This document shows positions 43,168 to 52,894 of a stretch of DNA of 64,000 nt, piece after piece. The position numbers and the translations under genes are program-made. The stretch spans positions 98,844 through 162,843 of the forward strand of contig NZ_WOEY01000101.1 in assembly GCF_013177695.1 (NCBI RefSeq), written 5' to 3'. The notes under the pieces were generated by a model. That model saw only the letters and a list, made by a program, of their open reading frames with translations. It did not search any database and was not told the origin of the DNA. Position 1 is the stretch's first letter. Each line of letters opens with the position of its first letter. The DNA comes from Paraburkholderia solitsugae. Its GTDB lineage: Bacteria; Pseudomonadota; Gammaproteobacteria; Burkholderiales; Burkholderiaceae.

Positions 43168-44400
43168 ATGATACAAATGGGTGCCTTAGAATCGAACGCT
43201 CTTAAACGCGGCCGCCGCCCATCCGGCGCCGAGAAACTCGTTGCCGTGATTTCCGATGCCGCAAGCGAGGTGGTCATCAACAGCTTTGTCGTTGACCAGG
43301 GCATCGCAAGCTCGCATGTCGCTTGCGGCGCCCTCGACGATGCGGTCGCGATCATGTCAGCGTTGAAGGAATCGCCGAGTTACCTGATCGTCGATGTCTC
43401 GGACTCGACCATGCCGATCTCCGACCTCCAGCGGCTTTCCGAGACGGTCGATCCTTCCGTTTCCGTCGTCGTCATCGGCGAGCGGAACGACGTCGGGCTC
43501 TTTCGTAGCCTGTTGCACCTCGGCGTGCAGGACTATCTCGTCAAACCGCTGACCGTCGAACTCTTGCGACGCGCGATCGCTTCAACCGATCCCAATGTCT
43601 CGTCGCGCGTGGGTAAGGCACTCAGCTTCGTGGGCACGCGCGGGGGCGTCGGTGTCACAACGATTGCGACAGCGCTCGCGCGCCACCTGGCCGACAAGAC
43701 ACGGCGACGCATCGCCTATGTCGACCTCGATCCCTACGGCGGCACGGCTGCGTCGATACTCGGCGTCGCAAGCAACAACGGCTTGATGGAAATGCTGCGA
43801 AACCCGCATCGGCTCGATCAACAACTCATCAATCAAGCCCTCGTCGCCCAGAGCGACCGTCTTTTCGTACTCGCGTCCGAGTTCCCGCTCAACGACGACT
43901 TTGCTTTACGCCCCGGTGCGCTGACGGAACTCGTCGCTCTGCTAAAGCGCAATTACCACTACATCTTGCTCGACTTGCCCGAGCGGGCAGGCGGCCTCGT
44001 CGACGAAGCATTTAACGCGAGCGCAATGATCCATGTGGTGGCGGACCACTCAGTGCAATCGACGCGCGAAGCCGCGCGCTTATGCCGCTTCGCGGAAGGC
44101 CGCGATACGGACCCATCGGTCCAGGTGCTGCTCAACGAATCGCGGCAGTCCGTAACTGGCCGCGTCAATTCGGCCGATTTCGTCGCCGCGCTCGCGCGAG
44201 GGTCGATCGGTTCGCTCCCTTATGAGCCACAGATGCTCGCGCTCGCTGAGAACCTGGGAGAACCGCTCGCAGATGCGCAAGGTTCGCCGTTTGCAGCGGA
44301 GATCGTCACGCTTGCCAACGCAATCACGGGCGGCGAGGTGGCCGTAGCGGCGCGTCAACCATGGTATAGACGGCTGCTGCCGAATCGGGGGGCTCGCTGA
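43168..44400 (+). CDS. tadZ: TadZ/CpaE pilus localisation ATPase
   Basis: 410 residues. An N-terminal receiver-like domain (residues about 25-140, IVDVSDSTMPISDLQRL, LGVQDYLVKPLTVELLRRAI) is fused to a MinD/ParA-like ATPase with the Walker A variant GTRGGVGVTTIATALARHLA and VDLDPYGGTAAS. TadZ marks the pole where the Tad machine assembles. The usual signature Lys of ParA-like Walker A (KGGVGKT) is changed to RGGVGVT, as in other TadZ proteins with reduced ATPase activity. ATG 43168 or 43177. Confidence 0.9.
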   Translation: MIQMGALESNALKRGRRPSGAEKLVAVISDAASEVVINSFVVDQGIASSHVACGALDDAVAIMSALKESPSYLIVDVSDSTMPISDLQRLSETVDPSVSVVVIGERNDVGLFRSLLHLGVQDYLVKPLTVELLRRAIASTDPNVSSRVGKALSFVGTRGGVGVTTIATALARHLADKTRRRIAYVDLDPYGGTAASILGVASNNGLMEMLRNPHRLDQQLINQALVAQSDRLFVLASEFPLNDDFALRPGALTELVALLKRNYHYILLDLPERAGGLVDEAFNASAMIHVVADHSVQSTREAARLCRFAEGRDTDPSVQVLLNESRQSVTGRVNSADFVAALARGSIGSLPYEPQMLALAENLGEPLADAQGSPFAAEIVTLANAITGGEVAVAARQPWYRRLLPNRGAR

Positions 44401-45848
44401 TGTTTGGCCGCCGGATTACCCATGGAATCGACGCGTTCGCAGCCGGTTCGGACGAGTTGCAACCCTTGCAAACGGCAACCGGCTCGGAAACTGCCGGGGC
44501 GAGCGCCGATCCCGGCAGGGGGACGGATGCGCCGTCGCCGAGCTTGCTCGCTACGACGGCCCTATCGGCCGCAGACCGCCATGACGCACCGATCCGCTCG
44601 GATACGTTCAAGACGATTCGCTCCGCTGTCTTCTCGTCGATGAACATGTCGGCCGCGTTGATGATGTCACGCAGTGACGTGCGTGCGGGCATCGAGCAGA
44701 TCGCGGCCGAAACGATCGTCCGCGACCGTCTGACGCTGACGCTGGCCGAGCAAACGTTCATCGTCGACGAGATCCTCAACGATATGTTCGGCATCGGCCC
44801 GATTGAGCCGCTGCTGGCCGACGAACGCGTCACCGACATCCTGGTGAACGGGCCAGACCAGGTCTACGTCGAGCGCGGAGGACGCCTCGAGCTCACCGCG
44901 CTCAAGTTCCGCGATAACGCGCATGTCATCAACGTCGCACAGCGTATCGCGACGGCCGTTGGGCGGCGGGTCGATGAAAGCAGTCCGATGGTCGATGCAC
45001 GGCTTGCCGATGGCAGCCGTGTGAACGTCGTGCTGCCGCCGATTGCCCTGCGCGGCGCCTCCATTTCGATTCGCAAGTTCGCCAAGCGCAACATCACGCT
45101 CGGACGCATGTCGCAGCAGGGCAACCTCTCCGCCGCCATGGTCGATGTGTTGCGCATCGCTACCGCATGCCGGCTCAACATCGTCATCTCAGGCGGCACG
45201 GGGTCCGGCAAGACGACGCTGCTCAACGCACTGTCGCGCTTCATTGACGAAGGCGAGCGCATCGTGACGATCGAGGACGCGGCCGAGCTACAGCTTCAGC
45301 AACCGCACGTCGTCAGCCTCGAGACGCGGCCGGAGAACAGCGAGGGGCTCGGTGGCGTCTCGCAGCGCGATCTCGTGCGAAATGCGCTGCGGATGCGCCC
45401 TGACCGCATCATCCTCGGTGAAACGCGCGGCACGGAAGCCTTTGATGTCCTGCAGGCGATGAACACGGGGCATGACGGGTCAATGACGACAGTCCACGCC
45501 AATACCCCCAGGGATGCGATCACCCGGATCGAGAGCATGGTGATGATGGCGAATGGCAATCTGCCGCTGATGTCGATCCGCCGGCAGATCACAAGTGCGG
45601 TTCACCTGATCCTGCAAATCGAGCGCATGCGCGATGGCGTGCGGCGCGTGACGCACGTGACTGAGATCGCGGGCATGGAAGGCGATGTCGTCATCACGCA
45701 GAATCTCTTCACATTCCGCTACAGTGCGAGCGCTTACGAAGCACAGGTTCGCGGGGTATTCGAAGGATCGTCGCTGCGACCTGTCTTTGCGCAGCGTGCC
45801 GCCTACTATGGGCTCGAAGAGGCTCTGATCAAAGCGATCCAATCATGA
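44400..45848 (+). CDS. tadA: TadA/CpaF secretion ATPase
   Basis: 482 residues. PilT/VirB11-type hexameric ATPase that powers Flp pilus extension and possibly retraction. Walker A: ISGGTGSGKTTLLNALSRF; Asp and His boxes: IVTIEDAAELQLQQPHVVSLETRPEN and GHDGSMTTVHANTPRDAITRIESM; Walker B: RMRPDRIILGETRGTEAFDVLQAMNTG. The start ATG overlaps the tadZ stop (TGATG), so translation is coupled. Confidence 0.95.
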   Translation: MFGRRITHGIDAFAAGSDELQPLQTATGSETAGASADPGRGTDAPSPSLLATTALSAADRHDAPIRSDTFKTIRSAVFSSMNMSAALMMSRSDVRAGIEQIAAETIVRDRLTLTLAEQTFIVDEILNDMFGIGPIEPLLADERVTDILVNGPDQVYVERGGRLELTALKFRDNAHVINVAQRIATAVGRRVDESSPMVDARLADGSRVNVVLPPIALRGASISIRKFAKRNITLGRMSQQGNLSAAMVDVLRIATACRLNIVISGGTGSGKTTLLNALSRFIDEGERIVTIEDAAELQLQQPHVVSLETRPENSEGLGGVSQRDLVRNALRMRPDRIILGETRGTEAFDVLQAMNTGHDGSMTTVHANTPRDAITRIESMVMMANGNLPLMSIRRQITSAVHLILQIERMRDGVRRVTHVTEIAGMEGDVVITQNLFTFRYSASAYEAQVRGVFEGSSLRPVFAQRAAYYGLEEALIKAIQS

Positions 45849-46828
45849 ATGCCGCGAACGTCGTCGCCGTCGGTGCTTTTTTCGCAATCGTCATCACGGG
45901 TCTCACCGTGCGTGCGGTTCGAGAGATCGCGAGACAGCGCCCGAGCGCGCGCATCAGGGCACGCGTCGCCACGCTGCGCGATGAGCGTCGACCGAGTAAG
46001 CCCGAGCACGACAACAGCGAGCAGCAGCTTCTGCATCCGAAGCGCCGCATCGGCGATCAGGCGGTCCTGCTCGCCATGTTCGCGGCATGGCACGAGCGCG
46101 TGCGCGCGGTCGGCGGCTCCAGCGGCATGCGCGCAATCTGCCTCGTTATCGCGGCAGCGTTTTTCGCCTCACTGATCGGAACGTCGTTTGCTTCGATGAC
46201 TCCGCTCGTGCGGTTGCTGATTTCCCTCGGCGTGGCGGGCATCGCCGGCCGTGCGGTCTACCGCTGGATGGTCGCACGCTTTCGGCTGCGTTTTCTCGCT
46301 GATTTTCCCGATACGCTCGACCTCGTCATTCGCGCCGTACGGGCGGGGATTCCCGTCGTGCAGGCGATCAGCACCGCGGGCGTCGAAAGCGAGGAACCGG
46401 TCCGCGCAACGTTTCGCACGATGGGCGACGCCTTACTCGTCGGCGCCGAACTGAAGGACGTGCTTCAACAGGCGGCAGCGCGTCTGCAGATTTCCGATTT
46501 TTCTTTTTTTTCGGTCTGCCTGATCTTACAGCGTGAAACGGGGGGCAATCTCGGCGAAACACTTGAGAACCTTTCGGCAATCGTGCGTGCACGGCGCGAC
46601 ATTCGCGCAAAAAGCAAGGCACTCACGGCGGAAGGCAGGCTCGCCAGCAAGATGATTGCGGCGGTCCCGTTCACGCTCATGGCATTTCTTTATCTTGTGA
46701 ACCGGCCCTATCTGGATACCCTCACGCACACACACGCCGGGCACAAGATACTCACGCTCGCGGCCGTGCTGTTGACCATCGGGCTCTGGATGATCAATAA
46801 AATCTCGAACCTCGATACGTCGCGATGA
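45845..46828 (+). CDS. tadB: TadB inner-membrane platform protein
   Basis: 327 residues. T2SSF domain in DFPDTLDLVIRAVRAGIPVVQAISTAGVESEEPVRATFRTMGDALLVGAELKDVLQQAAARLQISDFSFFSVCLILQRETGGNLGETLENLSAIVRARRDIRAKSKALTAEGRLASKM; transmembrane helices flank it, two before and two after. ATGA overlap with tadA. Together with TadC it makes the platform on which TadA acts. Confidence 0.92.
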   Translation: MNAANVVAVGAFFAIVITGLTVRAVREIARQRPSARIRARVATLRDERRPSKPEHDNSEQQLLHPKRRIGDQAVLLAMFAAWHERVRAVGGSSGMRAICLVIAAAFFASLIGTSFASMTPLVRLLISLGVAGIAGRAVYRWMVARFRLRFLADFPDTLDLVIRAVRAGIPVVQAISTAGVESEEPVRATFRTMGDALLVGAELKDVLQQAAARLQISDFSFFSVCLILQRETGGNLGETLENLSAIVRARRDIRAKSKALTAEGRLASKMIAAVPFTLMAFLYLVNRPYLDTLTHTHAGHKILTLAAVLLTIGLWMINKISNLDTSR

Positions 46829-47772
46829 TGAATGCCGATCTTTTGCGCAATGCCGCGCTGCTCGTCCTGCTTATCATGGTCACGCTTTGGCTCGTCTTGC
46901 GCAGCACGAGCAAGCGCGCGCGTATCGCCCAACGCGCGCGGCAAAGCGTGGCGCGCGCGGCGGCCGAAAACACGCCGGCTGCCGTCGCCGCAAAGAGCAT
47001 GCCGCGGGATCTCGCCAAACGGGTGGCGACGCTCGGTGAACGCATACCCGTCGTGCAGGCCGAAGAGCGCGCCAAGCTTGCAACCCACCTCGTGAGTGCG
47101 GGCTTTCGCGACCGGCGCGCGGTTGCCGTCATGTCAGGATCAAAAATCGTTGTCGGTGTCTGTCTGGGACTCGGCGCGATTGGACTCGGCGGGCATCTGC
47201 CGGCAGTCGGCCAGTTCTTCGCGTTTCGTGTCTTGCTGATGGCGGGCGCCTTCGTCGTCGGCATGATGCTGCCCGAGTATGCGCTCGGCTTCATGATCCG
47301 GCGACGCCGCAGGGCGATCGCAGTCGCGCTGCCCGATGCGCTCGATCTGCTCGTCATCTGTACGAATGCGGGCAACAGTCTCGTCGTTGCGCTCAAGCGC
47401 GTCTCGACCGAGTTGCGGACGATTTGTCCTGAGCTCGCCGACGAGCTTGCCGTCACGACGGACGAACTCAGCATCGGCGGCGACAGCGCGCACGCGCTCC
47501 ACGCGTTGGCCACTCGCACCGGCATACCGTCGATACGGGCACTCGTCACCACGCTCGTCCAGTCTCAAAAGTACGGCACACCGATCACTCAGTCGTTGCG
47601 CACACTTTCGCGCACCGAGCGCACCATGCAGATGATCGCGCTCGAAGAAAAGGCCGCGAAGCTCGCACCGAAAATGACGATCCCGATGATGCTGTTTATC
47701 ATGCCGACCGTCGCGCTCATTGCGGCGGGCCCTGCCGTGATTCGACTCGTCGTCCTGTTTCGTCATCACTAA
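46825..47772 (+). CDS. tadC: TadC inner-membrane platform protein
   Basis: 315 residues. Second GspF-like protein of the system: LPDALDLLVICTNAGNSLVVALKRVSTELRTICPELADELAVTTDELSIGGDSAHALHALATRTGIPSIRALVTTLVQSQKYGTPITQSLRTLSRTERTMQMIALEEKAAKLAPKMTIPMMLFIMPTVALI. ATGA overlap with tadB. Start codon ATG 46825; the next ATG is three bases on. Confidence 0.92.
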   Translation: MMNADLLRNAALLVLLIMVTLWLVLRSTSKRARIAQRARQSVARAAAENTPAAVAAKSMPRDLAKRVATLGERIPVVQAEERAKLATHLVSAGFRDRRAVAVMSGSKIVVGVCLGLGAIGLGGHLPAVGQFFAFRVLLMAGAFVVGMMLPEYALGFMIRRRRRAIAVALPDALDLLVICTNAGNSLVVALKRVSTELRTICPELADELAVTTDELSIGGDSAHALHALATRTGIPSIRALVTTLVQSQKYGTPITQSLRTLSRTERTMQMIALEEKAAKLAPKMTIPMMLFIMPTVALIAAGPAVIRLVVLFRHH

Positions 47773-47794
47773 TGCCCCCGCCCCTGGAGGTGGA

Positions 47795-48667
47795 ATGACC
47801 ATGCGCCGTCCCTTGTCACTGCCTGGAGCGCTGCGAGCGCTCTGCACACCGGTTGCCGTTCTGGCGCTTGCGACCGGTTGTGCCAGCAATCACTATGTAA
47901 CGGCGCAGCCCGTCGCAACGCCGCATGCACCCGACGCGCGGGCCGACGAGCATATCGCCGAGAGCGCTCTCGAAGGCGGTGACGCGCAACTCGCCGTGTC
48001 CCTCTTCGAAAAGATGCTGAAGGCCGATCCGCACTCGCTCACGGCTCAGCTCGGGCTTGGCGATGCGATGTATCAGATCGGCGATCTCGCTCGTGCCGGT
48101 GTCCTTTATGCAGGTGTCCTGGCTGTCGCTCCCGCGGATCCGCGGGCTCATCTGGGGCTTGCACGGGTGGCACTGCGCGAGCGCCGGCTCGATGATGCCG
48201 TGTCGCGTTACCGCGAACTCGTGGCAGCCAACCCCGACAATCCGATGGCCGCTGAAGGTCTGGGCGCCGCGCTCGATCTGCAGGGCAAGCATGCTGAAGC
48301 GCAGGAGGTCTATCGGACGGCCTTGCGGCGCCATCCCGAGATAGAGGGACTCAAGGCGGATCTCGGCCTGTCGCTGATTCTGTCCGGCAACCCGCGTGCC
48401 GGCGCGAACGTGCTACTCGATATCGCGAGTCTTCCCGATGCGCCACTGCAGGCTCGCGAGAATCTCGCGCTGGCCTACGGCCTGCTCGGTAATAACGAGG
48501 CAGCGAGACGCATCCTGAGCGCCGCCATGCCGGGCGACTCCGTGGAGGATAACCTGCGTTTCTACGGTGAGTTGCGCGAGCGGTATAGGGCGCAAGCGGA
48601 TGACGGCGCGCGGCTGGCGCAAGCAGTGCCCGCTGTCGGCGTGACGTCGCTCGGAGCGCCGAAATGA
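47795..48667 (+). CDS. tadD: TadD TPR lipoprotein
   Basis: 290 residues, GGAGGTGGA before ATG 47795. Lipobox LALATGCAS. At least four tetratricopeptide repeats from residue about 45 (EGGDAQLAVSLFEKMLKADPHSLTAQLGLGDAMYQIGDLARAGVLYAGVLAVAPADPRAHLGLARVALRERRLDDAVSRYRELVAANPDNPMAAEGLG). A pilotin-like role in secretin assembly is established for the family. Confidence 0.9.
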   Translation: MTMRRPLSLPGALRALCTPVAVLALATGCASNHYVTAQPVATPHAPDARADEHIAESALEGGDAQLAVSLFEKMLKADPHSLTAQLGLGDAMYQIGDLARAGVLYAGVLAVAPADPRAHLGLARVALRERRLDDAVSRYRELVAANPDNPMAAEGLGAALDLQGKHAEAQEVYRTALRRHPEIEGLKADLGLSLILSGNPRAGANVLLDIASLPDAPLQARENLALAYGLLGNNEAARRILSAAMPGDSVEDNLRFYGELRERYRAQADDGARLAQAVPAVGVTSLGAPK

Positions 48668-49101
48668 GAGGCCGCCCACGCGTCGCCGCTAACGAGCGCG
48701 GCATCGCCGCGCTCGAGTTCGTGCTGATGTTGCCGTTCGTGCTGATGGTGATGTTCGGCATCGTCGATGTCAGCCTGGTGCTTTGCGACAAGGCTGTCAT
48801 CACGAATGCCGCCGGCGAAGCCACGCGCCAGGGCGTCGTGCTGAGCGTGCCCCGCGCCAGTGCGAGTTCGATCCAGACCGTTGCCCTTACGTATGCGCAG
48901 AACAGCCTGATCACTGGCGGTACGGCGACGACGCCGACCGTCACCGTCGTGCCGTCTGGAGGCTGCCCATCGACCGGCACCGGCAATACGCTTCAGGTTA
49001 CGGTCACCTACACCTATCGGGGACTCCTTCTCGGTTCGACACTGAGCGAGCTGGCAGGGCCGGTCACGATTACAGCCGCCGCGGTGAAGTATTGTGAATA
49101 A
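48664..49101 (+). CDS. tadE: TadE-like minor pseudopilin
   Basis: 145 residues. Basic N-terminus, then ERGIAALEFVLMLPFVLMVMFGIVDVSLVL, the TadE domain with its G-x4-EF processing site for the CpaA peptidase. Overlaps the tadD stop by 4 bp (ATGA). Minor pilins of this type are thought to initiate or prime the pilus and influence adhesion. Confidence 0.88.
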   Translation: MRGRPRVAANERGIAALEFVLMLPFVLMVMFGIVDVSLVLCDKAVITNAAGEATRQGVVLSVPRASASSIQTVALTYAQNSLITGGTATTPTVTVVPSGGCPSTGTGNTLQVTVTYTYRGLLLGSTLSELAGPVTITAAAVKYCE

Positions 49102-50206
49102 GAATGTCGACCAGCATGATGCATCCTTCGTGAGCGCCCGCGCGTATCGAATGACTCGCCGTCATCGGCCCGCGAACCCCGTGCCCGATCACCAGCGCGG
49201 ATCGATCACATTGTGGTTTCTTTTCACGCTGACGTTTCTGCTGATGTTCGGTGCTTTTGCAGTCGACATGCCGCGCGTCTTTAGTGCCCACGACGAATTG
49301 CAGAATGCCGCGGACGCGGCGGCTTTGGCCGGAGCCTCGGCGCTGTCGACGGGCACGAGCGTACCGAACTGGTCGGCCGCCGCCGCTGCGGCGACGGCGG
49401 CCGTTACGCTAAATACCTCGGATGGCAAACAGCTTTCCAGTGGCACCGTCACGACAGGGTACTGGAATCTGGCCGCATCGCCAGGCTCGATTCTGGCCCC
49501 GAGCGCGGTCACGCTGCCGGCGCCTGCCGGGCAGCTGCCGGAGCCCGCTGTGCAGGTCACGATCAAGCGCGACGCCAGTGACAACGGTGGCCTCGTGGCG
49601 CTCCTGCTCGGCGCGCTGCTTGGAACACCGGCCACGGCGGAGAGCGCGACGGCTGTCGCGGTGATCACAGCGCCTTCCTCCGTTCCGGCCGGCGGCCTCT
49701 TTCCCGTCGTCATGGATCAGTGCGTATTCAACCAATACTGGAACTCGAATACCAACCAGCCAAAAATCGACCCGTCCACGAACCAAGCCTACGAATTCGA
49801 AATCGGAAATGGCCAGCTATATGGCTCCTCTTGCGAGGCAGGTGACTGGACATCATTTACGACCCTCTCGAACAACGTGCCTACCATCCGCAATCTGATT
49901 GCGAACGGGAATCCGACGGCGCTGTCGATCGGCGACAGCATTTACATCGAGCCTGGGATGAAGACAACGATTTACTCGAGTGTACCGACGGGCGTCACCG
50001 TCGTCATGCCGGTCGCCACCCAGATCGCGAGCAAAACCTACGTACCGATCGTCGCGTTCGCTGCCTTTCAGATCGACGGATCGTATGGCGGCAGCAGCAA
50101 GTACATCCAGGGCCATTTTGTCGGCGGCTATACGATGCCGACGCAAGGATCGGGAGTTGGCACGAGCAGTTATGGTGGCTATGACGCGCCGCGTCTCGCA
50201 TTCTGA
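49094..50206 (+). CDS. tadG: TadG-like pilus-associated protein
   Basis: 370 residues. GTG 49094 start inside the end of tadE (overlap 8 bp), with GGTGAAG upstream. An N-terminal TadG-type helix (GSITLWFLFTLTFLLMFGAFAVDMPRVFSAHDELQNAADAAALAGASAL) is the Flp_N/TadE-like signature with the AADAAALAGA segment of TadG. The rest is a beta-rich, Thr/Ser-rich extracellular region; no von Willebrand domain is visible. Last gene of the operon; no separate tadF is present. Confidence 0.82.
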   Translation: MNKNVDQHDASFVSARAYRMTRRHRPANPVPDHQRGSITLWFLFTLTFLLMFGAFAVDMPRVFSAHDELQNAADAAALAGASALSTGTSVPNWSAAAAAATAAVTLNTSDGKQLSSGTVTTGYWNLAASPGSILAPSAVTLPAPAGQLPEPAVQVTIKRDASDNGGLVALLLGALLGTPATAESATAVAVITAPSSVPAGGLFPVVMDQCVFNQYWNSNTNQPKIDPSTNQAYEFEIGNGQLYGSSCEAGDWTSFTTLSNNVPTIRNLIANGNPTALSIGDSIYIEPGMKTTIYSSVPTGVTVVMPVATQIASKTYVPIVAFAAFQIDGSYGGSSKYIQGHFVGGYTMPTQGSGVGTSSYGGYDAPRLAF

Positions 50207-50321
50207 GCAACGCCGAAGCAGGCACGGGCGAGTGCCGTGCACCTCTCGTCGCCGAGCCCCTCAGGAACACGCCACGCCGACGGTCTGAAGCTAGAAGTGA
50301 CCGCCGGCGCTTTCGCTGCCG

Positions 50322-51986
50322 TCACTCCGAACCGTCGTCCCCATTGGTCTCGAGGCCGGGAAGGACCTGGGTACCTTCACGCTGAACGGCCACCAGCTTG
50401 TGTGGGTCAAGGCCGAGTGCCTTCAGGATGGTCGGCGCCACTTGCATGTTGGTCACAGGCGTATCGACCTCCTTCTTTTCCAGCTTCGGATTGGAGACCA
50501 CCAACAGCGTGTTCGTATCGTCATCCGTAAGGCCGCCGTGCTCGGCGAGCTTTGCCGCGCTCCCGCTGTAAATCGTCCCATGTATCGGCTGGATGATGAT
50601 GTCAGGAACACGGCCCTCCGCAGGATTGCCCCAGATCGACTTCAAGGTTGCGCCGTCATAGAGCGTCTGGATGCGGGTGGAATTGACGCTCCCCTGGTCA
50701 GCGCTGAGGATCGATACTGCCTGATCCGTATCGCCGTGGTTTTTGAGCCATAAGAGCGACACGTCGTCGGCCGTTTCCTGGGCGACCGCTACGCCGCCAT
50801 TGGTGAGCAGGGTGGCGGGGTCGCTCACGTCGGCGGTCGCATAAGCGTTTTTCGAACCGCTAAGCATGTGAAGCTTCGTGACGTCGATCGGCGACTGGCC
50901 ATGCTTGGCGCCGACGATGAACAGTGTCGATTGAAGCAGATGGGCCGCTTTGAGTGCATCGTACATCTGACCCAGCGAGGCATCGACAAAGTCCAGCGAT
51001 TGCTCCAACGGCACTGTCGGGGTCGCGGCTGCGTCACGATAGCCACCACGGGTCGTGGTGGTGCCTTCCATGGCCACCGTGACCTTCTGTCCGACGCTGA
51101 CCGCCTGAAAGTTCATGCCGAAGATCGCCGGCACACCGACCTGCTTCGTCCCGGTCTGATCCAGTCCGTGGATCCAGTTCAGGACGACCTTGACCTTGAA
51201 GCCGTCGTACGTCCGGGTATAGGTCGGGTCGGCGGTCCAATCGTCGGTCGCAGGCGCGTTCGGATAGCCATTCGCTTGTAGGGAGGTCGAGTTGATCTCG
51301 GGGGCGTAGAGTTCGTCCAGTCCCAACCCTGACGGCCCGTTGACGATCTCGTAGGCCGGGTGCTTATCCGACCATGCGGTGCGCAGACCGGCCTCATGGA
51401 TGATCTCGAAGATCGTGTTCGTATGGTGCTTCATGTATAGATGCGGCCAGACCTGCTCGCAGCCGTTGGCGGTCTTGCGCAACGCGAGGTTCGCGGGATT
51501 GATGTGAGGATTGCGTGGATCGAACGTTGCGCCGGGTGGCGGCGATCCGCCGTCCAGCTTGGTGAGATCCCAATCGAGTGCTTCGAAGTTGCTTACTTCC
51601 GTGCCGGGCGTGCCGGTGCAATTACTGCCCGGGGGATATAGGGTAGCGTCATAGGTATCGTCATAGAAGACGCCGTGGCTAAGGGGGCTGCCGCCGGTTG
51701 CAAAGGCCAGAAGCCCTGGAAACGAGTCCGAGGGCCTGGAGGTCGAAGCATGGGTGTACTCGACGCCATCTTTGACGAGCTTCGCGAAGGTGGATCCCGG
51801 GTGTGTCTTGATGTAATTGAGTAGGTCGGCCTCATGCATCCCGTCCACACTGATCAGCAAGACGTGCCTGTACTGCTGGTGGTGATCGCCATCATGATCT
51901 TGCGCTGTCGCGGCCATGCTCGCGAACGCCAGCACGCTCGCGCTGAATATTGCACCGACTCCAACCCACTTCCTGATCTCGTCCAT
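50322..51986 (-). CDS. Type I phosphodiesterase/nucleotide pyrophosphatase-like exported phosphatase
   Basis: 554 residues; ATG 51986 follows GAGGTGAAG. Signal peptide VGVGAIFSASVLAFASMAATA, then an Asp/His-rich segment (QDHDGDHHQQYRH). Alkaline-phosphatase superfamily core: VLLISVDGMHEADLLNYIKTHPG with a metal Asp, the catalytic-type THASTSRPSDSFPGLL (Thr/Ser nucleophile region), IFGMNFQAVSVGQKV, FIVGAKHGQSPID, and the late ligand motif AEHGGLTDDDTNTLLVV. Predicted periplasmic phosphodiester hydrolase. Convergent with the pilus operon (115 bp apart). Confidence 0.87.
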   Translation of the reverse strand: MDEIRKWVGVGAIFSASVLAFASMAATAQDHDGDHHQQYRHVLLISVDGMHEADLLNYIKTHPGSTFAKLVKDGVEYTHASTSRPSDSFPGLLAFATGGSPLSHGVFYDDTYDATLYPPGSNCTGTPGTEVSNFEALDWDLTKLDGGSPPPGATFDPRNPHINPANLALRKTANGCEQVWPHLYMKHHTNTIFEIIHEAGLRTAWSDKHPAYEIVNGPSGLGLDELYAPEINSTSLQANGYPNAPATDDWTADPTYTRTYDGFKVKVVLNWIHGLDQTGTKQVGVPAIFGMNFQAVSVGQKVTVAMEGTTTTRGGYRDAAATPTVPLEQSLDFVDASLGQMYDALKAAHLLQSTLFIVGAKHGQSPIDVTKLHMLSGSKNAYATADVSDPATLLTNGGVAVAQETADDVSLLWLKNHGDTDQAVSILSADQGSVNSTRIQTLYDGATLKSIWGNPAEGRVPDIIIQPIHGTIYSGSAAKLAEHGGLTDDDTNTLLVVSNPKLEKKEVDTPVTNMQVAPTILKALGLDPHKLVAVQREGTQVLPGLETNGDDGSE

Positions 51987-52210
51987 TCTTCACCTCGTAT
52001 GTTGATTGGGAACGATCGTGCCCTACGAGAGGTAAGGATTGAAATGAGAAAGTCCTGTGAAGGGTTGCTTTCGGTTGTCTTCCTACGGGGGCCAGAAGGC
52101 TCAAGGGGCGTGCGTTTGAGAGAGTGTAAAAATTTGTATCAGCGGAATGCTTTTAAGACATGGCGAAAGACAGTAGTACCTCCCGTCCAAACGGACTGAC
52201 CTCTACTCGA
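51987..52210. other. Promoter region of the phosphodiesterase gene
   Basis: 224 bp, no gene. Leftward promoter presumably here; the stretch 52110-52160 is AT-rich. Confidence 0.35.
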
Positions 52211-52519
52211 CTAGAAGTCACGACATCGGGGTTGACGAACGAGATCGATGGCCTCCCTCAACGTCGTGGCGATCGCACCATTCTTCGTCGCCAGGATGCG
52301 TGGCAGTTTGAAGTAGGCGCGATGCGTCGGACGACAGTAATCGTCAAGAACCTGACTACTGAGCCAGTTCAGGCGTTCGCTGTCCGCGTTGCCGACATGG
52401 GCCTCGAATAGCTGCCTGCGAAGCAGTCCAATCTCCCTCGCAGCTTGCCGAAGCGTATCGGCCGGCTCACCGGTCAGGGCTTCCGCCAGTGCTCTCAGAT
52501 GTTCAAGGTCAACAGACAT
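52211..52519 (-). CDS. Small helical protein of unknown function
   Basis: 102 residues from ATG 52519, with GGGAG 7 bases upstream. Reads MSVDLEHLRALAEALTGEPADTLRQAAREIGLLRRQLFEAHVGNADSERLNWLSSQVLDDY..FKLPRILATKNGAIATTLREAIDLV. The SERLNWLSSQVLD...TLREAID arrangement looks like a phage or plasmid-type small protein (compare families with LREAIDAAM tails), but this is only a resemblance. No signal peptide. Confidence 0.6.
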   Translation of the reverse strand: MSVDLEHLRALAEALTGEPADTLRQAAREIGLLRRQLFEAHVGNADSERLNWLSSQVLDDYCRPTHRAYFKLPRILATKNGAIATTLREAIDLVRQPRCRDF

Positions 52520-52690
52520 CTCCAGTTCTCCCATGTGCATGCAATACTTGCAGGCCTCCCTCACTGGCCATGGAGATGAGGCGGGAGCATACGTTTCATT
52601 GCCAGCCGCTATCAAACATTGCCATGCCTGGGCGGGCCTTCGACGCGTCCGTGCTCGTAGCGGTGGCCCGAGGCCTTGCACTTCGCAATG

Positions 52691-52894
52691 CTACGGATCG
52701 TCTTTCGAAACGTCCTTCGGGCACAGGTTCAACATTACGACTAACGTAGCGACCGCGGCCACGATGACCACGATGCCCGACCAGAAAGCACGCATCTGGT
52801 CGAAAAGCAATCCGTGGATGCAGACTGCCACGCCCGCCAGCACAGAGAAGGTCGCAAGCGTCGCGAGCACGATTCTCAACTCAGTTCGCACCAT
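52691..52894 (-). CDS. Small two-helix membrane protein
   Basis: 67 residues from ATG 52894 (GGGAAAACG upstream). Two hydrophobic segments IVLATLATFSVLAGVAVCIHGLLF and AFWSGIVVIVAAVATLVVML, then a short polar tail. No family recognised. The neighbouring gene at 52211-52519 is on the same strand 170 bp downstream. Confidence 0.55.
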   Translation of the reverse strand: MVRTELRIVLATLATFSVLAGVAVCIHGLLFDQMRAFWSGIVVIVAAVATLVVMLNLCPKDVSKDDP

